64,000 nt of DNA, taken from NCBI GenBank assembly GCA_008694505.1, contig VZDJ01000046.1:2127961-2191960 (forward strand), given 5' to 3'. The stretch is from Cyanoderma ruficeps. Taxonomy: Eukaryota; Chordata; Aves; Passeriformes; Timaliidae. Positions 28,401 to 40,400 of this stretch are shown here, in pieces. Each line of letters starts with the position of its first letter. Within the stretch, counting starts at the first letter, position 1. The notes under the pieces are model-generated. The model saw only the letters and a program-made list of their open reading frames with translations, had not been told where the DNA came from and made no database searches. The position numbers were made by a program, and so were the translations under genes.

Positions 28401-31400
28401 GATTTTATTTAAATCTGGGATGTACAAACTAAAAATCTCCCTGTTGAGCTGCTATGGGTTTTTTATCTTCTTTTCTTCCTGTTAGAGCCAGGATTAAATG
28501 CTCAGGAGATGCAGTTTTTGTGTTGGGACTCGGTTGTTTATTAATTCTTATCTATAGCACAGTCTCACGAGTTGTGAGTTCTAGCTAACAAAGTGAGAAA
28601 GGCTTGTGTCTCTAACTCTTTCCAAAGTCTTTTATGCACTAATTGTCCAATAACGAGATGACACCTCTATTATTTTTATTTTCAACCCAATAACCAAATA
28701 CCCGTAATCTGCAATGTGGATTTTTCCACCCAATTACAAAACACCACCCAAACCCATGGAGAAGGTGAAAGAAGAACTCAGCCTACGCCCTAAATCATCC
28801 ATATTGCTTTATATATATTACTAGATACTAAAACCTTAAATCCTAAGTTTTCCACCCTGTGATATCACACAATTCTATTCGAACTACACACCCACAGTCC
28901 CAGTGCTGTCACTCAGTTTTGGGAGCCTTTTCCACAGCCTCAGGTCAAATGCAGTGCTTGTTCTTAAGGGTTATAGTGTCTTTTAGCACAGCCTAAAATC
29001 CTCAGCCTCCAGGGTTCCTGCAAGCTGCAGTTTAATTGTCAGAGAGAAATCAAACCTGAGTGTTTTGCAAGGACTGGAAACAAGTCGAGTTCCCTCCTGC
29101 ACCACTAAACAAAAATTTCAGGTTTCAGTACAGCCCTCTGCACCTCAGATCCTCCCTTCTCTCCTTTTCTCTCTCTTGGGAAGAGACAAGAAAACTAAGA
29201 AAGTCTGAATCTTTCACATTATCAGTCCCAGAGGAAAAAAAACCCACACCACCAAGAAATGCCATATTAACCTTAAGTTTTATGGAAAGAGATTCACAGA
29301 GGGTTTGGGCTACATGCAGGACACAAGGCTGACATCAGAGACACCCCAGTGCCACCCAGAAAACTCCTCTCCAAACCCTGCAGAAGGGAAAGGGCAGCCA
29401 GCACTGCTGTTTACACACAGCAATGTGATTAAAGGATCAATCATAATTCTCTGATTGTCCTAAGTGCAGCACCAAGGGAAGGGGACCTGCATCAATCTCA
29501 TTTCATTTAAAAAAAATAAATATATNTGAAATATCCAAATAATAAAAGTAGGACTAGGTCTTAGACTGACTCCTTTACCAGGGTATTATTTTAATCCACT
29601 CAGAGGGATCAGTTGTTCAACTCCTCTGGTGGTTTAACTGTGTATGGCACAATTAAAAGGTTAAAATTCATATGAATAACTACTAAAAGGACTAAGCATT
29701 TAAATGCAGATAAATGCAGGATGGAACTTAGAAAATAACCTAATTCCTGGAATTAGGAAAAAACTTAGATACTGACACCTTCCCATTTCTCAATTATATT
29801 ATACATACTCTGCCTCTCCAGATTTATTTAAATAACTGATGAGTGAATAATCTGAAATATATCAAAGGTAAAAGCAAGGTTTGTGTCAGTCCATCAGGGA
29901 GAGCTTCCCAGTCAAAAAAGAAATTACAGGATTTATTCTAAATATCTTCTTACAGCACCACAAAAACTCAACATAAAGAACTGAACAGTTGTTCAGCTGA
30001 ATAGAATTTTGTAAGTGAAGAGGAAATATATCAACGAGCTGAAACAGGCACAACTCAAGCAAAACACTATTCCTGCACTGAAATTCATGGGGGGGAATTT
30101 AATGGCCAGTGAGTGGCTGGAAGTGATGAGATATCCTTTCCCCAAGCTGGAAACACCAAAGTAACATTGTGACCACCACTGCCATGGTTCCTTTTGGAGT
30201 TTAAATTAAGATTTAATATCTCCTTTTTCCACTAGGCTTTGTAAGATAAGCAGCTTTCTTCTGAGATCACCAGCCTAATGAGATGAGGTAAGTTAATTAA
30301 ACATCTTAATGACACTTTTATTAGCCATTGTCCTCTCTTTGAGTATAATAGTTTACTTCTCTCAGGCCAGATAAAGAGTTTCTGCATCAGCACAGAGGAT
30401 TAATGAGTGTTTTGTACAGAGGAGCCTGCAAGGGTTTACTGAATTCCTCAGATCCCTGCTCCTGAGGGGAGAAACCTCGTGTGGACACCCCAGGACCACA
30501 CAGGGCTGGCACCAAAGCATCAGGCAGCTGGGGAGGATCCATTCTTCCAGGGGATCTGCTGGATTTTGGGGACAGCTCCACAACCCCACGGCACGGGGGT
30601 AGCCCCTGGGCTGAGCCTGTGAAACCAAGGTGAGCAACACAGAGCAGAGAGGGGAGAGGCACAGTCTGTGAGCCAGGTGCTCAGGCAGGGCTGAAAGGGA
30701 CAGCTCAGAGGAGTCACTGAATGTCCTGGACCAGACAGCACCAAAAATCTCTCTGGATTGGGCACGTGCTGTCCAGGCTGGTCCTGGATCACAGAGCAAC
30801 AAAAAAATCCCTCTGGATTGGGCATCTGCTGTTCAGGCTGGTCCTGGATCAGACAGCACCAAAAATCCCTCTGGATTGGGCACGTGCTGTCCAGGCTGGT
30901 CCTGGATCACAGAGCACCAAAAGTCTCTCAGGAGTGGGCACATGATGTCCAGGCTGGCCCTGGATCAGAGAGGACTAAAAATCTCTCTGGATTGGGCACG
31001 TGCTGTCCAGGGTGGCCCTGGATTCCAGAGCATCAAAAATCCCTCTGGATTGGGCATCTGCTGTTCAGGCTGGCCCTGGATCACAGAGCACCAAAAGTCT
31101 CTCAGGAGTGGGCACATGATGTCCAGGCTGGCCCTGGATCACAGAGCACCAAAAATCTCTCTGGATTGGGCACGTGCTGTCCAGGCTGGTCCTGGATCAC
31201 AGAGCACTAAAAATCTCTCTGGATTGGGCACCTCCTGTCCAGGCTGGTCCTGGATCACAGAGCACCAAAAGTCTCTCAGGAGTGGTCACATGATGTCCAG
31301 GCTGGTCCTGGATCACAGAGCATCAAAAATCCCTCTGGATTGGGCACGTGCTATCCAGGCTGGCCCTGGATCACAGAGCACCAAAAATCCCTCTGGATTG

Positions 31401-34400
31401 GGCATCTGCTGTTCAGGCTGGCCCTGGATCAGAGAGCACCAAAAATCCCTCTGGATTGGGCACATGATGTCCAGGCTGGCCCTGGATTAGAGAGCACCAA
31501 AAATCTCTCTGGATTTGGCACCTCCTGTTCAGGCTGGCCCTGGATCCCAGAGCACCAAAAATCTCTCTGGATTGGGCACATGCTGTCCAGGCTGGCCCAA
31601 GTCAGTGGTTTCACCAGCTGTGGTCACCACAGGGACCTGCTGGACATCCCAGATCCATCCACCTGCTGGATGTTGGCAGGGAATTGATGAAAACCTCGTT
31701 GTAGGGAGGAGCTGGGATCTCGTGGCTGCAGGCCAGAATTACAGAGAGGCTGCAGGAGAGGTGAGCCCAGCAGCAGTGCCAGTGTCCCAGGGAGCCTGCA
31801 AGGTGTTTGCTCCTCTTATTTTAGGGCTGAACCTCATCGCCTGACCCCAAGATCTTCAGGAAGTAAACACCTCCACGTGGTTTTCCAGGCAACTCTTGCT
31901 GCATCTCATTTTGAGTCAGATCAAGCTGCATCTTAAATTTGTTTGGCCCCACATATTGTTTTCCTCTTAAACTCCACCCTTGATTTAGGCTCTTTTATCC
32001 TTTTATTACCACTAGTTTTCAGCTGCAGTTGCTCCTCCTCTTCCTCCCTGTGAATAATTCCCCATCACACACACACACATTTGCACATTTTCTGCAGCTC
32101 CTTCTCATTTTCCTCCATCAAGTCTCCCATCACGACTTGACAAGGTGACAACATCCGCTGGTAATAAGAGTTTAAAGAAAGAAAAAAGTCTGTAGAAAAC
32201 TAATATCTTTTTCTTTTTTTTTACTGCTGAAACACACAGCCTTTGTAAAGTCAGTGTGAAAAGCAAAGATCACTGTTGGGAAGGAATTTACAGTACCTTT
32301 TTCTGCACAATCCCGTATTTTAGCTGTGGGATATTGCTAAATGTAAAACTCTGGATTTTCCATTCTTCGCTGAAGCAACAAAGACTGGAGCCAAACAGAA
32401 GATTTTTTAACTCCTGTAAAAGAAAGAAAGGGGAAAAAAAAAATTCCCATCTTAAAAACAAATCCAAAACACAGTAATTTGTAGAAAAGAAAGGAGGAGT
32501 GTGGAAGGGTAATGACTAACTCTGTGCAACCGCCCTCTTCTGTTTTATCCATACTGTAAATAGCAACACCCCAATGAAAAGGAGCAATATTTTCCTTTTC
32601 CTGCCATATTCCTTCCACTCATAATGCTGGGAGCTGCTCAGCACTGGAAAATATTTATGTCTCATGTCTGGGGCACAGATTCCCATGAAAGCATCCCAGA
32701 GCATTGCCCGAAATTTAACAGCTGGAAGAGCAACCAATGGTGACACGAGGGGGAAAAGGACCCTGTGGGAGATAAACGTTAATTAAATATTTGATTTCTG
32801 TATTTCAGGTGTTACAAATCCAGATTTGGCCCTGAACAACCGCAGACCACAACCTTCCAGCAACAGGCACAGTGAATAAATTGCATTCCTGTTAAAGCAG
32901 GGCTCAGGAAATAAAAAAAGACTACTCAGGGCTGGTACAGTTACTCCAAACTCTTTGAGCTAGAAATTAAATTGGAAGACACCCTTGTTATTTGCTCTGG
33001 GTTTTTTTCCTCCTCTGTCTGTATGGGAAGGTAAAGTAGTTAATAATTTCATCTCTGCTCAAAACAGGGGAGATAAGCAAGGCAGAAACAGCGACAGGGG
33101 AATAATAAACCACTGTCAGCTGAAAGGATTGGAGAATAAGCACATGAATAACTGACTAGAGGCATTAAGGAAATAACACAAGCTTAATTAATTAAAGCTG
33201 TTACCTGTGCTTCAAGTGGGCTGATGCGTGAGGGTCCTTTTCTGAATTTAGGCCTCCCTAAATTACTTTGTCACCTGGACAAGGAATATTCTCAGGAATA
33301 CAGCACATGTTCAAAAGTACAACACAGAGCAACCCACTGCAGCTTTGGCTAAGGAAACTCAAATAACAGCCTCACAAATCTATTTATATTTACCATAATT
33401 AGCCTTACTTTTGCAAGAGAAATATCAATTGCCTTTGATACTATTTGAAGCATATAGAGTGTTGAAAGATCTGGAGTCTTATTAACTTCTCCAGTTGTCT
33501 CTTCATCCTCAACATCGACTGAAAGAAAAAAAAAAAAAAATCGAGTGTTGGGTGGAAAGAATTGCTTTCCCCAGCACGCTCAGCGCTAGGGGGTCATCAA
33601 CATGAAAATTAACATTTATTGTCTTTAGAAAAAGGAAAACAGAGTTTTAGCCAGATAAAAACACACGAGCCAGCCCTTGTTTGATTATTGCCTAATTGTT
33701 TCTTTGTCTTATCTAAAAGTTTACAGCAAATGCAACTGCTCCAAATCGACTGTGAGTTACAAAAGGAGCCACTCCTACGTATTTATCTGGCCACAGCTGC
33801 TCTGAACAAGGCAAAAGATGGCAAAGCCAAACTGAAACTTGACATAACTTACCCAACTCTAGGACTTCTTTCATCTGGTCCTCTTTATAGCCAGTGGATG
33901 TTGGAGACTTCCTACATGAAAATTAATCAAGAAATGAAGGACAAAATGTTCATTTTAAATGAGAAGAGTTTGTTTGAATAAACAATAAGAAATAGGGAAA
34001 TTCACATCCCTGACAGAGATCAGGATAAGATCCAAGTTAGACATTATACTACTTGAAATATCCAAATAATAAAAGTGGGAATAGGTCTTAGACTGGCTCC
34101 TTTACCAGGGTATTATTTTAATCCACTAAGAGGGATCAGTTGCTCAACTCCTCTGGTGAATTAATTGTGTATGACAAAATTGAAAGGTTAAAATTCATAT
34201 AAACAACTGCTAAAAGGACTAAGCATTTAAGTTTGGCTGTGAAGTCAGAGCTGGAATAAAACGTTAGATTTTTGGAGACTAGATGGGTTTTATTCTTCCT
34301 GTTGAAATCACACCATAACGAACTCAGAATCAAGGAAAAGTTTTCAATAACTATTTCTAAAAACACTAAAAATAGACTTTCTTTTTTTCTCTCCCCCCCC

Positions 34401-37400
34401 CTCCCCAAAAAGCAATACTGTAGCGTTGGCTTTTGCTTTGGAAAAAAAGTATTGCACTGACAATCCCTTCAAAAATAGTATGGAATAGTTTCCTCAGCAA
34501 CATTCTTTGTATGCACGACATTACAGCAACGACTGCTGTCATGTCACATACTTTCCATGAGCTTAATTTCCTCTCCAGAGTATGAAATAATAAAACCAGA
34601 ACGCAGCCATATCACACTCAGGACTTTGCCCAGCTTAAAGGCATTTTGGCAGCTTTCTCACAGATAGTATTTGGTGTTAGGAGAACAGTAACACTTCTCT
34701 TTTTTAGCTATAAATAAGTTAAAGGGCTGAGGCAATGAGACGTGGGTGGCCCCGATTCAGGCCAGACAGAATGGAAATGAATCACCCACATTCTAGGAAC
34801 TGCAGGTAAAAATAAATGGGAGGCCCAGCAGGTCAATAAAAATAAGAGGGCTGAGAGCGAATTTGTGTAGTGGCATAAGCAGCACTGAATATTGTGTATT
34901 TTTATGTGATATAGAATTTAATAGAGTTGATGGTGGTATATTTTACAGCACGGTCAGATCTCCCCTCAGTATTTCCTAACATGAATTTCAGCTGAGATTC
35001 CCTTCCCATAGCTGCTTGCTACTATTTTCCTCTCTCCTGGTCAAGGAAAGGGTCCTAATAACAATAAATTCACCAATAAAATACTGTTCAGCCGAGTCTC
35101 GTCACTCAGGCATAACCAAAAACCACGTTTTTGTTTTGTCTGAGATTGCACACTATAGTCTCCCTTCTTTTCTAGTCCTCCTTCTCAGTCAATCCATTTC
35201 TGTCAAATTTTGCAGGAATTTTTAACACCTTCCAAGGCCAGGTTGGGCAGGGCTTGCAGCAACCTGGTCTAGTGGGAGGTGACCCTGCCCATGGCAGGGC
35301 GGTGGAACTAAATGATCCTCAAGGTCCTTCCCAACAAAACCAATTCTGTAATTTTGTGATTCTGTGATTCCGGCACACAACGCAGCACTGGAGTTTCCAT
35401 TTATAAATGCAAACACAGTCACCCACGGCACAATTCACATACACCTCACCTGCCACCATTTTTTGTAGTGTTAATTCCCCCTGGAAAGTCTAAAAGATGT
35501 CGGTTCTACACCCACTGCAGGAAGAACCAAGCCTGGAACGCAAAGTGCTCTGAATGCTCAAGGCTGAGAATTCCCATCGAGCCGAGGAAAGCGCTGACAA
35601 TCCAAGATTAACGTTGGGTGTTTTCTGCTTAAGTGGGGTATTTTTGCAGGTGGAGGTTCCCCTCCTTGAGGGGAACTCGTGTTTCTCAAAACAGGCGGGA
35701 CATTTATTGTAATTTCCATTTCAGCAGAGGGCTGCCGTTCCAGGAAAATTTATTGTAGGTGTAAAACCATTCGGTTGGAACACTTAGGGAAGGGGGAAGT
35801 CATCCATCACAGCAGGAAAATGGGGCAGGAAGAAAATATGTTTCATTCTAAACATACTATACAGTACTTTCTCTAAATATTTGAACATTCCTCGCTGGCC
35901 CCCGAGCATTGTAGGAAAATGGATTTGGAGAGAAGAGCTGAACTCACAGAGAGGGAGCTCCCTGGCACAAAAATGGATGTGCATTCCACCATTTCCTGTT
36001 TACAGCAACACTCACAAGAGGTCAAACAAACTAAGGGGCTTAAAAATTAAACATCAGTGGCTTTAAGGTGACTGGTGGTAAAACTCATTTTCACCGCCAG
36101 GTAACAACAGATTTTACACTGGATGCACAATAGGCAGACATATCCAATATCCTTGGAATGAGTAAAATCTGCAGAGTAGGTAATTAAAAAATAACCTCTA
36201 TTGCTGTTTGCAAAAGGATAAAAAAGGCCAATCTATGTGGAGCAGTTTGTCACTGCTTTGGGGCACAATTATAAAACCAGAATTATTACAAACAAATGTA
36301 AAGATTCAATGGACATGATCACAATCAATGCCAGGAAATATTTTTCTACTAGAAAAAGGTGTCGTCATGAGGATTTAATATAAATTCTATCATGTTGGCA
36401 AGTCTGGTTGACAAAGGTAACAGAGGCTCATACACTTAATTTCCCCAAATTTCATTTTTAGTGAAGACCTGTATTGTCCTGGGTTGTAGTATAGAATTTG
36501 CAGAAGTATTCTATCACCACCTTCATGAGCCGTTTGTTGGAGCTGTGTTTCCCAGACCCCTCCCCTTGGACTGTCTTCTGTTAATGGCCCATCAGGTGCC
36601 TTGCTGTATGACTCATAGATAACTGCCTCCGGGAACAATCACTCGCTAATGGGCCATCAAGACTCTTCTGCATCACTCACCATCCCATTGTGAGATGCTC
36701 CGCCCAGGGGGAGGGACAGGGGCAGTCTCGCCTGGATATAATCAGGGATTTGAGCAGCCCCAGCAGGACTGAATTCCCAGAGGACTGGAGCTACCAGACC
36801 TGTCTACGGGATCACTGCTTCAGGAAGACCACCTCATCTGGACTGCTTCCATCACCCGGATCAGGTTGTATTCTGACTCTGTCAGTGGTCTTTTGTATTA
36901 CTGGATTTATTTTTATTCTACCTTGTTTTTCTTTTCTCTTATTAAACTTTTTTTTTCCTGACTTGGAGCCTCTCACTTGGTTTGTTTTCAAACCACTACA
37001 TGTATCTAATTCGATTTGAACATTTGCAATATGAAAAATTAAACTGGTGAACAGATGACAGATAGATTTGTGAACACTGATAAATATAAAACAGATAGAT
37101 GAGAAACTGGGCATTGAAAGGGTCATTTCTAATAGAAGTGGTCACTTCTGAGAGAAAAGGATTCCCTCACATGAATCTGCATTTGTCCTGCTGAACTTTA
37201 CTAACTGACAACATGAAATCGTTGTTGAGAAGGTTGGTATATAAAACAAGAATTACCATAATCACGGGCTGAGCTACAAGATGGTTTGAAGTGCCTGATA
37301 AGCTGGGCTCACCTCAACACAAAGCTCATCCATAGGCTATGAATGAATATTTCTCTCCAGCTACAAAATCAGGATTATAATAAAAATGAAGCTGTTTTGT

Positions 37401-40400
37401 TCCTACTGCTCTCCACCAGGGATTTTGGAGCATGACATCCTCCCACTGGAATTTCCAAGGAGCTCAGAACCACCTGTGTGAACTCCCCATTATGGTCAGC
37501 AACTCTAAACTGCTGTCAGCAAAATAAACAAAAATCAGTAAAATATTTTTAAAAAGGAGATGAAATTCCATTCAATAAAAAATGCACAGCACCCACAAGA
37601 CACTACATAAAGCACAGAAAAGGGTTCCCAGAACTTGGCATTCAATCAACTCACTTCAGTGGAGATGAATCCAACCCTCTGCTCTGTTCACCATCCATAA
37701 AGTACCCACTCTGGCTGGTTTGGGCCTTCAACTCTTAGGCCATTTGACTTTTAAGGATGTGGAATATTCGTGGTTTTCCATTTCCCATCAGAAACCTCAG
37801 ATTTTTAACAGTCCAAACCACTTGTAACCTGACAGGTACCAGCAATATAAATGATCTTCCTGAAAACTAGTATCGACTGTTAAATTGGGAGATAAAAGCT
37901 TACACTGAGGATGGGGTATTCTCTTATCTCATCTTATTATTAAAAAAAAAAAGGTGAATTTTAAAAACAGGTTCCAGGTGAGCCCACAGAGATTTTACCT
38001 CCTGGTAAAATAATCTGAGGGATAAATAGGGGTAAAAAAAAAAAATTCCTTGTGCTACCTGCACACAATTGATTTTTTTTAAGGAGCAAGTAATTCTAAA
38101 GAGTTATGGAATAGTTTGAGTTGGAAGACACGTCAATGATCCTCTGATGCAAATTCTCAACTGATCGACTGCATTTCAGGCAACAGGCCGGACCTCTCCA
38201 GATTAACCTCCTTTCCAAAAATAAAGAAATGATACAGAAGCCATTTGTCATTTCCAGTAATTGCAAAGTGCCTCTTCCTATGGAGTGCTGGAAAAATACT
38301 AAGAGGGCAAATGGCAGCCCCACAGATGTTAGGCCGCGGGCTCTGCTGCCATAAATCCATTGGCACCACACGAAAGTCACAATAGTTTACAACTTTTATT
38401 TTAGGCCCTTTTTTCCGGTCCAAGCATTATGTTATAAAGAGGTGTTACACAACTCCAGGGCACTTGAAGGTTTTCACCCCTGATCTGGCAACCACAATCT
38501 CTCTTTTCATCCACGGGTGAGTCAAATCCATGTTCCCCAGGGATGAGCCCGTTTTGTTGGACAGACATTCCTCTGCTGCCAGTTGGATGAGTCAAATCCA
38601 CACTCACTCCCTGGAGTAAGGGATCAGAACCCCTCCAGGAGGGTTTGGTTCCTCTCCCCAGGAAGGTGTGGCTGCACTGTTCCCACCGTGTTTCCTTCCT
38701 CCAAACCCACCCCAGAGCACAGGGGGAAGCTGAAGATGATGTCAAGGGTGGCTGAAGGACAACCAGAGATCCCAGACAAAGGCAGAAGGAAACGTGCCCA
38801 GGTAATTCACCCCTCGGCTGCTCCAGAACTGCTCTCATTGTGTTTCCTGCCTCCAAAATCACTCCAAAGTACTGGAGAGGATGAAAAGTGTGGCTTGAAG
38901 GACAAGGCAGAGATCCCAGACAAAGGTGGAAGGAAATGTGCCAACGTAATTTATTCCTGGGCTGCTCCGGCCCCGCGTTCCTTTCCGCTCCTTCGTCCGG
39001 AACTCTGACTCAGCTCCTACTTTCTAGAAATGCCACCCCGGCCCAATGCATCCTCTTCCTCTCACAGTGGGAAAAGGTGAGTTGATTCCTCAGGCATTGC
39101 TCACACGCACACTGAGGATCCTGGAATAATCTGGGCCTTTCTGGCTGGTTTTAAATGAGATCAGGTCCAAAACGACCCGGCCGTGGGAGCTCAGCCCTCG
39201 TTCCACAGAACTGGCCATCCATGTGGTGAGGACTTTTAGGAACTGCTCAACACCTCCCGGGATCAAGACTTTAGTACTCACCAATTTGCCTTTTTATTTT
39301 CATAGGTACTATTTCAGACAAAGCCATCCCATCCCACACACTGATTCTGTGCACAACACTGAAATGTTGCAGCCCACCAGGCAAACAACACAGAATGTTG
39401 CTAGAAAACCTGCTTTTGCACCAAAATGCACAGTAGGGGAAGACTGAAGCCAAGCAAAACTGCTGGGTAACTGATGTCCATTACCCAACTTTCCTGGAAT
39501 TATTTCTCCTTTCAGTTGGAAACTCGATTTTTATTTAAAACAAACAGCATTAAAACTGGAACACTAATTAGTATTCCTTACGAAATGAGACATTCACACA
39601 TTAACCTTCAACAGGCATCGAATTCTCCTGTTTCACTGTGTCGAGAAATCATCAGCGCAATGCAGAAACCTCCTGGGCTGCTTGTGCTCTGCTTTGGTGC
39701 CTACACTGACTGAGGGAACACCAAATCCTGCTCAGGACTGGCTCAGAAACTCATGGCCAATGTTCTTTGCCAACCCCCTCATGTGGATCAGCCCAGACTG
39801 TGGCTGGGGATGATGCAGGATAAAAAGATAGGAGAGGATCTTTACAGTTTTAGGCCCTCAATCATCTATAATTGACAGGCATTGGCTCAGCCCTCACGTG
39901 GAAAATAAGCTTTTTTATTCCTGTTAATAACAGAGAGCATGAATATCAATCCTGTAAGGACCATAACGTTTTCAAAATAATATTTATTTTGAAAGCGTTA
40001 TGGTCCTTAAAATATTTATACAATAATATTTTGAGAGTGTCAGATATCTAAAAGAATAAAAAAACCAAAACAACTAAACAACCCTGAATATATTTTTAAA
40101 GGATTTAAGGGATTTCTTTAAAGATCTGTATTTTTTTTTCTCTACAGATTTCTTATTTTTGTGGAACATATGAAAGAGAAAAAGCAGAATTTTCACCAAC
40201 ACTATGGGGTTCACCTGTCCTGTGATTTTATAATGCTGAGGACCAGGCCAGGAGCAAAAGGTGGCAGTTCTTGCCCTCTTATCTGAGAATCACAGTGTGA
40301 CAATGTTAGAGACACCCCTAAATACATGGAAGAAATATAAAAAAAATATTTTTGATATAAATCCAAAATACTGATTTTACAAATCAGTAAAACCTAATAG

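Noticed and set aside
30876..31490. A 204-codon open frame on the plus strand, the longest in the window
   Set aside because: It lies wholly inside the 58-bp minisatellite. Because 58 is not a multiple of three, the frame cycles through unit variants that happen to lack stops. The product is only repeated motifs.
36690..37019. A 109-codon open frame on the plus strand
   Set aside because: It lies inside the solo LTR and runs over its end into the target duplication, so it is not a host gene.
39283..39445. A possible extra MINDY4 linker exon on the minus strand (ends before a GTGAGTAC donor)
   Set aside because: Exon 5 with its outer donor already joins exon 6 in phase and matches the expected protein length. 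The candidate has no similarity to the mammalian linker and would break the frame.
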